Assembly (NCBI GenBank): GCA_022447365.1
Contig: JAKVBL010000013.1
Span: 1 to 64,000 of the forward strand
DNA from: Oleiphilaceae bacterium
Lineage (GTDB): Bacteria > Pseudomonadota > Gammaproteobacteria > Pseudomonadales > Oleiphilaceae
Length of the DNA: 64,000 nucleotides
Direction: 5' to 3'
In this document: positions 23,204 through 31,093 of the stretch, in pieces
Layout of the letters: every line of letters starts with the position of its first letter
Numbering within the stretch: the first letter of the stretch is position 1
The notes under the pieces: generated by a model
What the model was told of the DNA's origin: nothing
Seen by the model: only the letters and a program-made list of their open reading frames with translations
Database searches by the model: none
Translations under genes and position numbers: made by a program

Positions 23204-23446
23204 ATGGAAATATCAATTATTGTTTTGACAAGCATAGTGATCGCACTACTTATTCAGAAACACTGCAAAAGAAACCTCGAGAATCTTGCTACCAAACAGA
23301 TACATTTTTCAGAGGAACAGCAAGCAGCCTTTGACGACTACCAAAAGAACGTGATGAGATTCTATTGTACCGATGGAACAAAGCTCACCGTCTTCAAGGG
23401 CAAGCTCATTGGTAAAACTAGGCTAGAAACTGTCAAAGCTTCGTAA
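23204..23446 (+). CDS. Small hypothetical protein with one membrane helix
   Basis: 80 residues from the internal ATG at 23204 (AAAGGTG upstream), starting MEISIIVLTSIVIALLIQ, a single N-terminal membrane helix. A basic-charged cytoplasmic part follows (KHCKRNLENLATKQ...) with a short beta segment LTVFKGKLIGKTRLE. The longer frame from 23108 adds 32 uncharacteristic residues. Not recognised. Confidence 0.45.
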   Translation: MEISIIVLTSIVIALLIQKHCKRNLENLATKQIHFSEEQQAAFDDYQKNVMRFYCTDGTKLTVFKGKLIGKTRLETVKAS

Positions 23447-23567
23447 AAACGACTAGTCATTTTGTTGTTCATTTGTGCAATATAGAGTTCCGACTGCAGA
23501 TCAAACCGAATAGATGCTTAAAGCAAAAAACGATTTCTACGGGGTACAAGAGGGGGACATATCAGAA

Positions 23568-23602
23568 ATAAAAAAGCACCTAGGGAGAAAATCTCAACCT
23601 AA
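23568..23602 (-). terminator. Probable original terminator of the initiator tRNA gene
   Basis: On the minus strand, a 10-bp stem (AGCGCTTAGG / CCTAGGTGCT, with two G-U pairs) is followed by TTTTTT. It lies just outside the left attachment repeat, where the chromosome originally continued past the tRNA. The island separates it from the tRNA gene by 6.3 kb. Confidence 0.65.
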
Positions 23603-23615
23603 GCGCTTGATTTAA

Positions 23616-23630
23616 TTGGTAGCGGGGGCC
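23616..23630. repeat. Attachment site att, distal copy
   Basis: TTGGTAGCGGGGGCC, identical to the tRNA 3' end at 29905-29919. It marks the far end of the island. Confidence 0.85.
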
Positions 23631-23692
23631 TCTACTAAAAATAAACTATAAATAACTGATATATATAAACTTATAAATTCACAAATATAATT

Positions 23693-23713
23693 ATGGCACC
23701 ATAAATGGCACCA
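23693..23713. promoter_or_regulatory. Putative integrase arm-type sites, left end
   Basis: Two direct copies of ATGGCACCA at 23693-23701 and 23705-23713, 12 bases apart. The same motif recurs at the other end of the island near the integrase start. Direct repeats at both ends fit integrase arm-binding sites. Confidence 0.5.
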
Positions 23714-23811
23714 CACTAAAGCTATTCAAACACGTATTTTTTGTTGGCTCTGACAACTTTTATTTAGTAAGTTGTTCTAAGAATAAATAACAAAATCACG
23801 GATTGATCTAA

Positions 23812-24388
23812 ATGAAAAAACTAGCTTTAGCAGTCTTGCTAACCTCATTTGTTGGCTGCTCGACCCTTTCAAGTACTTCCAACGGAATTGAGATCTCTGG
23901 CGTCAACGATGCACTTGAAGACACTATAAAAGTATCTTCTTTCCCATTTTCTAAACCTTTTTTAGGCGTTTTAACCGCTCAAACAGGGGGATATATTCTT
24001 TAGAACCCACATCGACAAAGCGACAAAAGATAAAGCACCTGTTCAGCTTTACATATCTACAAATAACGCAGATTGGATGTATTGGAGCGAAGCTCGCTTT
24101 CAGATGAATGGTGAGCTTATTAAGTTAGCATTAACTCCCGTCGGCTCAGATGTCCAATGCAGCCAATACGGTTGCGCTCACTACGAAGACTTTGTAACAA
24201 ACGTTTCAGAAGACCATCTAAATTATATGGCAAGCAACACAGACGGAACCATAATTCGACTTAGCTCGAGCAAAAGAAGCGGAAAGCTTGACGTTCAAAT
24301 ATGGCCTCCTGAGCCAAAGGCTTTCATATCATCATTAGGCCAAGCTATAGATTCCATAGCGCCTCAGGAACAAATTGGCTCGAATTAA
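23812..24388 (+). pseudogene. Lipoprotein gene with a +1 frameshift in a G run
   Basis: MKKLALAVLLTSFVGCSTLSS is a lipoprotein signal (Cys near 16). The first frame ends at 24003, but the protein clearly continues in the +1 frame as FFRTHIDKATKDKAPVQLYI and MYWSEARFQMNGELIKLAL to a stop at 24388. Removing one G from the GGGGG run near 23987-23991 would restore about 191 residues. Either a genuine frameshift, a phase-variable tract or a sequence error. Function not recognised. Confidence 0.7.
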
Positions 24389-24468
24389 AGTCGATCGCTT
24401 AGAATAACAAATCTAGTAAATTTCATGTTAAAGAATTAGGTAAGCGATCGTAGGACGTAGCTCATTTT

Positions 24469-25122
24469 TTAAATATCACTTAGGTTGCGGTGTAACGAAT
24501 GTACTACTTCCGAAAATTTTATACGCTCCCCTCTGTACCTAACAGTCAAGTGTGAAACGTAACATTGATCTCGATCTTTACTCTCAAGATAGATTAAGTT
24601 TTCCCATACAGTTCCTAGTATCTTTTCCACATCCCTTAACCCAATTTTTGTGGGAACGGTATTTAACTGAAGTACCTTTGTTTTTTCTTTTCTAAGATCA
24701 ACACTTACTTTGAATTTGCCGTCACCCGAACTAAATCTTATAACTCCATTTTTTTTCATACCTTTATCAGTAAGCGTGTAGGCTGTCTCTAGTAAATGAT
24801 TGTGAGCAATCAAATCTCTTACTACAAAAACCTCTACCGTTTCTTCTTCGTATGGATAGTCACTATATTTACTTTTTATAAATTTTATAACGGGAGTTTT
24901 TAGCTCTTCTTCACTAGCTTTATGAATATATCTGCAGCGCATTACATAAGATTCGAGTAGCACGACGGACAAAAGGCAAACGGAAGTTGCGTACCCATTT
25001 TGATAATGCCCAGCCATGATGTCTGCTTCACGACCATCATCATGCTGTATCAACTTTTCAATTAGATCGGCTATGGGTTGAAAATAAGAAGAACCAATTA
25101 TTGATACTACTTGATCGTTCAC
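24469..25122 (-). CDS. HEPN-like protein, probable RNase toxin partner of the MNT gene
   Basis: 217 residues, mostly helical. VVRDLIAHNHL at 100-110 fits the HEPN Rx4-6H motif (R102, H107), the catalytic signature of HEPN ribonucleases. The HxY tyrosine modified by MntA in type VII systems is not obvious here. It lies 90 bases downstream of a minimal nucleotidyltransferase gene in the same orientation, the usual order of MNT-HEPN toxin-antitoxin pairs. The protein is longer than a typical HepT (about 130-150 residues). The assignment rests on motif plus neighbour. Confidence 0.5.
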   Translation of the reverse strand: MNDQVVSIIGSSYFQPIADLIEKLIQHDDGREADIMAGHYQNGYATSVCLLSVVLLESYVMRCRYIHKASEEELKTPVIKFIKSKYSDYPYEEETVEVFVVRDLIAHNHLLETAYTLTDKGMKKNGVIRFSSGDGKFKVSVDLRKEKTKVLQLNTVPTKIGLRDVEKILGTVWENLIYLESKDRDQCYVSHLTVRYRGERIKFSEVVHSLHRNLSDI

Positions 25123-25212
25123 TTGAAATTCCTTGATACAGTCAACCCCTTTAACAGCGCAGCACTTTGTGCTGAAGGAGAAGTAGTGTGATTGTCTAAG
25201 TTTGTAAAAAGC

Positions 25213-25533
25213 TTACTGGTAGATGACGATGGAGGCTTCTTTTAAATACTTATGCATCTCGGGCGTTTCCTCTTCATTGCTATACCACTGAAGATCAACT
25301 TTTAACGTCAATAATTTTTGAAGGTCATCTCTCATATCACGCCCCTCAAAGATCCATGTAGACAGCAGATTACTGTCATGAGGACCGACATTTAGCTCAA
25401 CACCAATATCAAAATCGGAGTCTTCTCGATTTAGCCCTTTGAATCGACTGCCGAAGAAATATGCCTTTTTCACCAGCGGGTGATTTCTACACCACTCAGC
25501 CACAATTTTAAGTTCCGACTCATATTCATGCAT
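25213..25533 (-). CDS. Minimal nucleotidyltransferase (MNT) domain protein, probable antitoxin
   Basis: 106 residues. The nucleotidyltransferase signature FFGSR...REDSDFDIGVEL is at 26-47 (G28, S29, D40, D42), matching GSx(n)DxD of MNT proteins. In type VII toxin-antitoxin systems such proteins neutralise a HEPN RNase by AMPylation. Full length for the family. The HEPN-like gene follows on the same strand. Confidence 0.8.
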   Translation of the reverse strand: MHEYESELKIVAEWCRNHPLVKKAYFFGSRFKGLNREDSDFDIGVELNVGPHDSNLLSTWIFEGRDMRDDLQKLLTLKVDLQWYSNEEETPEMHKYLKEASIVIYQ

Positions 25534-25751
25534 GACATTTAATCTGTATAGTTAAAGACTTTTTTAATTAACTAAGCACTTTCTTATTGCCTGTAAAGTC
25601 AGAAATATTAATTTTAGTTTTTACCTACAGCAACACGAGCTACACAATAGCCCCCCCCTGCCCAATTTTGCACGAAAACATAAAAAGCTTGGGCAACGGT
25701 ACTACATCAAAAGCCATTATACTTTTTACCCGCCCCCGCCCTCTTTCATGA

Positions 25752-26270
25752 TTATGAAAAATGCTTTTCAGCAAACGCCTTATTGCCAATGCGGCCTAAC
25801 TCCTGAATCATCGTATCTTCACCGATTTTGAAGCACATATCTTCATCTTGGAAACCATCGCCAGTAGCATAAATGATCCCCAAACACGCAAGCTTATAAG
25901 CTGTTACGGCTTTCTCTTTGCTAATACCTAGCTCGTCAGCAACACCATTTACGATCATGTTGATAAAGATACCGTTTTCAATCGTTTTGGGCACATACTC
26001 TGCTGCTATAAAGTCCTTTATTGTTTCGCTCGTAAACTCCTCCAACTCTGTTTCAGAGAAGCGATAATAAGGGCGTCTTTCTAGCTTCTTAACCTTCTTC
26101 GAGGCGTTTAAGTGCTTCACTACCTCATCCAAATACCATTGCTTTTCAACACGGTTGGATAGCTTCTTTTCTTTCGCCGGAGTTAAATCTTCAAGACGTT
26201 TTGAAAGTGTGCGTCTATCAATACCTAGCTCATTTGATAGCGCATTGATTGACCATAATTTCTTTTGCAT
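25752..26270 (-). CDS. DNA-binding protein with Nu1/DUF1441-like HTH
   Basis: About 172 residues from the ATG at 26268-26270. The N-terminal INALSNELGIDRRTLSKRLEDLTPA (residues about 8-32) is a helix-turn-helix like that of small-terminase (Nu1) or DUF1441 proteins of phages and satellites. The middle and C-terminus are helical and unrecognised. In P4-like islands such proteins may redirect packaging or control replication. Role inferred. Confidence 0.55.
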   Translation of the reverse strand: MQKKLWSINALSNELGIDRRTLSKRLEDLTPAKEKKLSNRVEKQWYLDEVVKHLNASKKVKKLERRPYYRFSETELEEFTSETIKDFIAAEYVPKTIENGIFINMIVNGVADELGISKEKAVTAYKLACLGIIYATGDGFQDEDMCFKIGEDTMIQELGRIGNKAFAEKHFS

Positions 26271-26282
26271 TGCCATTAACAT

Positions 26283-26591
26283 TTACCTTTATGTTGTGGT
26301 GGTGGAACCTTCGGAAAAACTTCATAACTAGAGAAGCTTCGCGCCTCCGCGTACCCTCTAGTAAAAGCACTCAGAAGGACCCTCTTTATTCTCTGCATCA
26401 AAAGCCGTGCTACCAATCAAACAATACATGGCTTAAATCTATAAAGGTCACCACGAGGCGGTATAACTAGACCAAGAAAATAAGCCTGACTACACCGCGA
26501 GGCGGTACAATTTATAGTTTGAATAAACAGAGCGTTGCTATCACTACACCACACACTGGTAAACGCCATACCAGCGGACGGTATAGCAAAT
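26283..26591. other. Non-coding region with palindromic repeats; candidate origin or operator
   Basis: Three related palindromes occur: ACCACGAGGCGGT at 26450, ACCGCGAGGCGGT at 26494 (a perfect ACCGC/GCGGT dyad) and ACCAGCGGACGGT at 26570, each followed by TA(T/C)A. Copies 1 and 2 are 44 bases apart. The region lies between two genes of the island's replication or regulation block, so it could be a replication origin with iterons or an operator. No coding frame is supported. Confidence 0.5.
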
Positions 26592-26981
26592 CTATTTTTT
26601 TGAGAACGCTCTCAAAGGAGAGCTTGTAGGTGGCACCTCCAACTTATTAGAACAACCATCAATAGATTGAAACGTCACACCATATAAACTGCATTGATTT
26701 CGGCCTCCCTGCCTCGTCAGCACCAGCAATCCAGCATTAATCAACTCATTCTTAGCTGCAGTTAGACTCGCATTAGATGTCCAACCACTCTTTTTCATAA
26801 CAGACAGAGTAATACTCAAATCCCCGTTGTTATAACCTTGGTACTGTCTCAACACATCTACTAACAACACCTTGGATTTCATGCTCAATGAGATGTAGTC
26901 ATCATGATTCAGAACATCTAATGGCAACATGACAAATCGACGCTTCTTTTGACCGCTTTTACCTTTAGCTCTGCGATTCAT
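26592..26981 (-). CDS. Winged-helix replication-associated protein of integrative elements
   Basis: 129 residues. RFVMLPLDVLNHDDYISLSM, QYQGYNNGDLSITLSVMKKSGW and LINAGLLVLTRQGGRNQCSLYG match a family of small wHTH proteins common in P4-like islands and in prophage replication modules. The HTH is about 52-95. The exact function of the family is not established. It is next to the palindromic region and upstream of the 172-residue HTH gene. Confidence 0.6.
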   Translation of the reverse strand: MNRRAKGKSGQKKRRFVMLPLDVLNHDDYISLSMKSKVLLVDVLRQYQGYNNGDLSITLSVMKKSGWTSNASLTAAKNELINAGLLVLTRQGGRNQCSLYGVTFQSIDGCSNKLEVPPTSSPLRAFSKK

Positions 26982-27041
26982 AAATCACCTTTTGAGAATC
27001 GTAAAGCAGGACATGAATATTCAAGCTTCCGTAACACAAAA

Positions 27042-27350
27042 CTAAACAACCATATCAGCCAAGGTATCTGGATTAACTTGCTTGCAGCTAATCAGCACGT
27101 AACGAGCATTAACATGCTTATGGCCCTGAGCATTTTCTTCTGTCACGCGAACAGTACGAATATCGAAGCCCAGTTTACGAAGCTCCAATAAGCGAGATGC
27201 TGGGCTCATAATGTCTAGCGTTTCTCGTGCGTATATCGTCGTTACACCTTTTGTAGAACGAGTTAGAAGCGCCTGAAGTAGTCGAGAACGTTGAGCTGAT
27301 GTAGAATTTTGATGCTTGCTTGCGCCCTTCGGGGCGTTTCTGGTTTTCAT
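27042..27350 (-). CDS. Small winged helix-turn-helix protein (HTH_39-like)
   Basis: 102 residues from the ATG at 27348-27350, preceded by GGAGGTATAAC, an excellent ribosome site that overlaps the 3' end of the AlpA-like gene. SAQRSRLLQALLTRSTKGVTTIYARETLDIMSPASRLLELRKLGFDI (about 18-65) is the winged-helix pattern seen in many phage and island proteins. Likely DNA-binding regulator, translationally coupled to the gene upstream. Confidence 0.65.
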   Translation of the reverse strand: MKTRNAPKGASKHQNSTSAQRSRLLQALLTRSTKGVTTIYARETLDIMSPASRLLELRKLGFDIRTVRVTEENAQGHKHVNARYVLISCKQVNPDTLADMVV

Positions 27351-27351
27351 G

Positions 27352-27609
27352 TTATACCTCCTCCACTTCACGTTTTTCCAAAAGCACTTGAACGAGCTCT
27401 TTAAGGTCAGCCTCGCTCTTGCCTGCGATACGCGCTTTTAAAATTGCGGACACTTCATCGCTTGGCCAAGCAACAGTTCGAGAAGTGACAGCAACACCGG
27501 GAGTCATTAGCCCGTTGTTAATATCGTTATAAAAAGCAGTGCGCCCCTTACCCAGAGTTTTACAAGCCTCGGGGCGGCGCACCATGTAGATCGGATTATC
27601 AGAAATCAT
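27352..27609 (-). CDS. AlpA family transcriptional regulator
   Basis: 85 residues. MISDNPIYMVRRPEACKTLGKGRTAFYNDINNGLMTPGVAVTSRTVAWPSDEVSAIL is the compact MerR-like HTH of AlpA/prophage CP4-57 regulators. These typically control integrase or excision of P4-like islands. Short gap to the next gene downstream suggests an operon. Confidence 0.8.
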   Translation of the reverse strand: MISDNPIYMVRRPEACKTLGKGRTAFYNDINNGLMTPGVAVTSRTVAWPSDEVSAILKARIAGKSEADLKELVQVLLEKREVEEV

Positions 27610-27800
27610 ATTTTTACCTCATTCAGTTAATGAACTTAGGCGGCGGGCTTTGGTTGCCTGCGACCTTGAGGAAAAATAAGCATTACGCTGTGGAAGATGA
27701 AGGAAAAGAAGACTCTTAAATCATTGTTTTTCATGGGAAATGTACATCTCCCATGACATTTATTTTGAAAAATATGGGGAACGTACAGACCCCATACTCG

Positions 27801-28424
27801 TCACAATGTCTTTTTTCGAATTACAGAAATCGCTTTTTCAATTTCGCTTTTGTAGTTTTTCTCCGAGTAGGTTAATCCCAACTCTTTGTCGACAGATCTG
27901 ATCATGTTACGCATTTTATCCGCAGAGGCTGAGCAGCTTATGCTTGGGTTGCTTTCTAAATTTCTACGATCAAATTCTTCTATATACTCTTTCCGCTTGT
28001 CTCGCTTCTCTTTAAGACTCTCTAGTCCAGATACACGCTTTTTCTCTTTATTTATAGCGCTCGCACCATCACCTAAAATTTCATTAAAGTTAAAAGTCGT
28101 TATCGCCTTTCCAAGCAAAAACATACGAAAAGCAACAAAGTCATGCTCTCCACGCTTATGAGCTGCCAGAATGATCTCTACCTCTCCAACAGTTTCCCGC
28201 ATGAGTTTTTTGAGATCTTCGTCTAGCGCATCATTATCTAAATGAGCTTCAGCTTGATTAACGATATTGGTGAGTATTACAAAGGGGTCTGTGTGGAATC
28301 TATTTTTGATGCTGGAAATGGGGTTTTCTTCCTCCTCTGGAGTAAGTGTTTTTTTATCTCGCAAATTCTTGAATAAAAATTCGTACGTTGTTTTCACTTC
28401 TCGCACCTCTGCGAACCTATACAA
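27801..28424 (-). CDS. Hypothetical island protein, helical
   Basis: 207 residues, rich in Lys and Glu, with a probable coiled-coil stretch KEKKRVSGLESLKEKRDKRKEYIEEFDRRNL (about 128-158). Not recognised, no signal peptide or membrane segment. It sits between the integrase and the regulators, a common place for island cargo. Confidence 0.6.
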   Translation of the reverse strand: MYRFAEVREVKTTYEFLFKNLRDKKTLTPEEEENPISSIKNRFHTDPFVILTNIVNQAEAHLDNDALDEDLKKLMRETVGEVEIILAAHKRGEHDFVAFRMFLLGKAITTFNFNEILGDGASAINKEKKRVSGLESLKEKRDKRKEYIEEFDRRNLESNPSISCSASADKMRNMIRSVDKELGLTYSEKNYKSEIEKAISVIRKKTL

Positions 28425-28507
28425 AAGATAACCGCATCAGGCTGGATAGGTTGACCAGCTTATCGGGAGCGACCCTAGACGCGGTTAAATTTGCTGCTGA
28501 TATTCTC

Positions 28508-29749
28508 CTATGCTCTATGTCGAAAATTCGCAACAATCACATTGTCATCATTCTTTAAACTATCAAAATAGTCCGCCCACTTTTGCATCATCTCTCGACG
28601 TTGCTCCAGATGTGTAGTTCGGTTATATGCGCGCCCATTTGTGTCTTTTACTGCGTGTGCTAGCTGGTGTTCTATCCAATCAATACGATAGCCCAGCACT
28701 TCATCCAACAGGGTACGAGCCATTGCTCTAAAGCCGTGCGGAGTCATTTGCTCATTTGTATAACCAAGCGTCCTTAATGCTGTTCTTACTCCATTCTCGC
28801 TTAGTGGCCTGCTAACGCCTCGCGCATTAGGAAACACATATTGATAGCGGCCAGTGTGTGGAACCATTTCTTTGATGAGAGCAACTGCTTGCGTTGAAAG
28901 TGGCACCAGATGAGGCTCGCGCAGCTTCATCTTTTCGGCTGGAATTGACCAAAGTTTTTCTTCTAAATCAATCTCCTGCCACTCCATGTGACGAAGCTCA
29001 CCAGGGCGAACAAATAAAAGCGGGGACAACTTTAAGGCCACCTCAACTACTTTAGAGCCTTCAAAAGCATCAATCGCGATTAGCAACTTCTTCGCCTCTG
29101 CTGGTGTAGTCACTGCTGCCAAGTGCTTTTCTTTTGGTTTAGTTAAAGCTCCATCCAAGTCTCTTGATGGGTCGCGTTCAGCCCTTCCCGTTGCAACCGC
29201 GTAGCGGAATATCTGTCCTGCTGTTTGCTTTACTCTATGAGCAGTATCATGCCTACCCTCAGATTCTTTCTTTCTGAGAACTGCTAATAATTCTTGAGGG
29301 GTAATTTCGGAGATCGGACGTTTGCCAAGGTCTGGCTTTAGATACTTATTAACGAAGCGTTCAACACGCACCGTATGACCTTCAGACCAATGTAGTTTTG
29401 CTTTTTCTAACCACTCACCAGCGATTACTTCAAAGCTACTGGCTGCATTAACATGGGTCTGTAGTTTCTTTTGACGTTTGAGATCGGCGGGGTCTTGGCC
29501 ATCACGTAATTGTTGACGAGCAGCGGTTGCTTTTTCTCGTGCTTCTTTGATGCTGACTTCAGGGTAAACCCCAAAGGCAATACGCTTTTGTTTGCCTGCA
29601 AATCGATACCTGAGCCGCCAATATTTACCGCCATTTGGCATGATTTCAATATAGAGACTTTGACCATCTGAGATAGGATAAGGCTTCTCTTTTGGCTTAG
29701 CATTTTTAATGGTGACGTCGCGTAGTTTATTTATTGCTTTTGCAGTCAT
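28508..29749 (-). CDS. P4-type tyrosine integrase
   Basis: 413 residues from the ATG at 29747-29749. The longer frame to 29821 reads through the arm repeats and is unlikely. An N-terminal DUF4102 arm-binding domain (LYIEIMPNGGKYWRLRYRFAGKQKR) is followed by the catalytic domain with RPGELRHMEW, HGFR and AYNR (the R..HxxR..Y residues). Full length for P4-like integrases. It recombines the island at the tRNA 3' end next door. Confidence 0.93.
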   Translation of the reverse strand: MTAKAINKLRDVTIKNAKPKEKPYPISDGQSLYIEIMPNGGKYWRLRYRFAGKQKRIAFGVYPEVSIKEAREKATAARQQLRDGQDPADLKRQKKLQTHVNAASSFEVIAGEWLEKAKLHWSEGHTVRVERFVNKYLKPDLGKRPISEITPQELLAVLRKKESEGRHDTAHRVKQTAGQIFRYAVATGRAERDPSRDLDGALTKPKEKHLAAVTTPAEAKKLLIAIDAFEGSKVVEVALKLSPLLFVRPGELRHMEWQEIDLEEKLWSIPAEKMKLREPHLVPLSTQAVALIKEMVPHTGRYQYVFPNARGVSRPLSENGVRTALRTLGYTNEQMTPHGFRAMARTLLDEVLGYRIDWIEHQLAHAVKDTNGRAYNRTTHLEQRREMMQKWADYFDSLKNDDNVIVANFRHRA

Positions 29750-29751
29750 AA

Positions 29752-29803
29752 ATGGCACCAGCATGTTTAGGCATGGCACCAAATATGGCACTAAGTGGTG
29801 CCA
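29752..29803. promoter_or_regulatory. Putative integrase arm-type sites, right end
   Basis: Copies of ATGGCACCA at 29752-29760 and 29773-29781, a variant ATGGCACTA at 29785-29793, and an inverted TGGTGCCA at 29796-29803. They overlap the integrase promoter region, which would allow autoregulation. Confidence 0.5.
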
Positions 29804-29846
29804 GTTGTCTACGACCCACAAAGAACACTTACGGAATGGATAGGCA

Positions 29847-29872
29847 CAAAAAAGCCCGCAGTTGGCGGGCTT
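29847..29872 (-). terminator. Terminator between tRNA and integrase
   Basis: On the minus strand, AAGCCCGCCAACTGCGGGCT then TTTTTTG: a strong stem-loop and T run. It lies inside the island and replaces the terminator separated off by integration. Confidence 0.85.
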
Positions 29873-29905
29873 AGAAGCGGTTGCGGTATGTCGCGAACCT
29901 ATATT

Positions 29906-29982
<77 letters not shown>

Positions 29983-30075
29983 TCAAAACTTTTTGCTTGT
30001 TCCTAGCTGGTTCTAGGCTCAAGGTTTGAGAGATTTTGTCTGGCTGCGTTTGCGCCCTCCCTCAACACGGCGCGA

Positions 30076-30104
30076 ATAATATAGAGTGCTGAGCACTTGG
30101 TCAA
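30076..30104 (-). promoter_or_regulatory. Promoter of the initiator tRNA
   Basis: On the minus strand, TTGACC (-35), a 17-base spacer and TATTAT (-10), followed by a GC-rich discriminator (TCGCGCCG), typical of stringently controlled stable-RNA promoters. It lies about 95 bases before the tRNA. Confidence 0.75.
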
Positions 30105-30161
30105 GCGTCCTTTCAAATAAAATTTGCAATATTGATTACACAAAGCAAAAAAAGCGGATTA

Positions 30162-30974
30162 CTAATCTTCTAAAGTGTCTTGAAGTGTCTCAATCCATTC
30201 ATCTAATTCGTCTTTGGCGTGCTCCACTTGACGCTCTGTTAACGTCGGCACTAGACGATCAAGTATTTGCTCTACCTGCTTACGATTTTCAGAACGGCTA
30301 GCGGCATAGTCTTCCGTCCACCAAATTGAAGGGTCTACAATCCAGATACTCAAACTCTGGGCATCTCCGGAAGTGACGGCTCGTCGTAAACTCGCCGCCC
30401 ATTGATTGGTGTTTTCATTTCGAATATTAAACTCATTCGGCAATAGAGAAATGTTCTCTCTAACAATCTCGACCTGCTCATCATTTAAATCACCAAACCA
30501 ATTCTCTAATCGCTCAATTCGCTGATCTTCTTTGTCTTCTTCGTTTGTTAAAGCTTTAAACCAACGCTCTTTACCTTCTTCTAAGTATTCATCAAAGGCG
30601 TCTAAGTTAGAGTTATCTAACATTAACCACAAAGGCTCTATTCGGGGCGCCAATGAACTCAGAAATCGATCAATGTTGCGTTCGAGCGTATCGAATAGTT
30701 CCGACACATCTTCTGCCGAGGGCGCACTTTGCCATTTCTCACTGGAACGATTTAAATCAGCAACCAACACGGGAAAGCCTTCTTTTAAAAACCATGCTTT
30801 CATTTCTTCGGCGACAACTTCAACTTGCTCTTCTTGTTGATCATTCAAATCAAACATTCGAGATAGCTGCCATGAACTTAGCCAAGGCAAACGTTCAAAC
30901 AAAAAGCCGAAGGTGGAACATGCGCCTAAACTCAGAGACAAGATAATCACGGTAAGTTTTCGGTAAAAAGACAC
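30162..30974 (-). CDS. DUF6279 family lipoprotein
   Basis: 270 residues with a lipoprotein signal (IILSLSLGACSTF, Cys near 19). The mature part is helical and acidic with WLSSWQLSRMFDLNDQQEEQV, the usual start of DUF6279 lipoproteins, and repeated LND/LTERQ motifs. Probably attached to the outer membrane; function unknown. It is monocistronic and divergent from the AI-2E family transporter gene. Confidence 0.8.
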   Translation of the reverse strand: MSFYRKLTVIILSLSLGACSTFGFLFERLPWLSSWQLSRMFDLNDQQEEQVEVVAEEMKAWFLKEGFPVLVADLNRSSEKWQSAPSAEDVSELFDTLERNIDRFLSSLAPRIEPLWLMLDNSNLDAFDEYLEEGKERWFKALTNEEDKEDQRIERLENWFGDLNDEQVEIVRENISLLPNEFNIRNENTNQWAASLRRAVTSGDAQSLSIWIVDPSIWWTEDYAASRSENRKQVEQILDRLVPTLTERQVEHAKDELDEWIETLQDTLED

Positions 30975-31093
30975 TGATACGAGCCTCTAAACAAATGTTA
31001 TTTTTATTTATACGCGCCATTTAAGTATTCTGGTTGGCAGTGAAATATTGAGTGCAATGCGACTTATTCATACCACAATTCAAAAGAAACATT

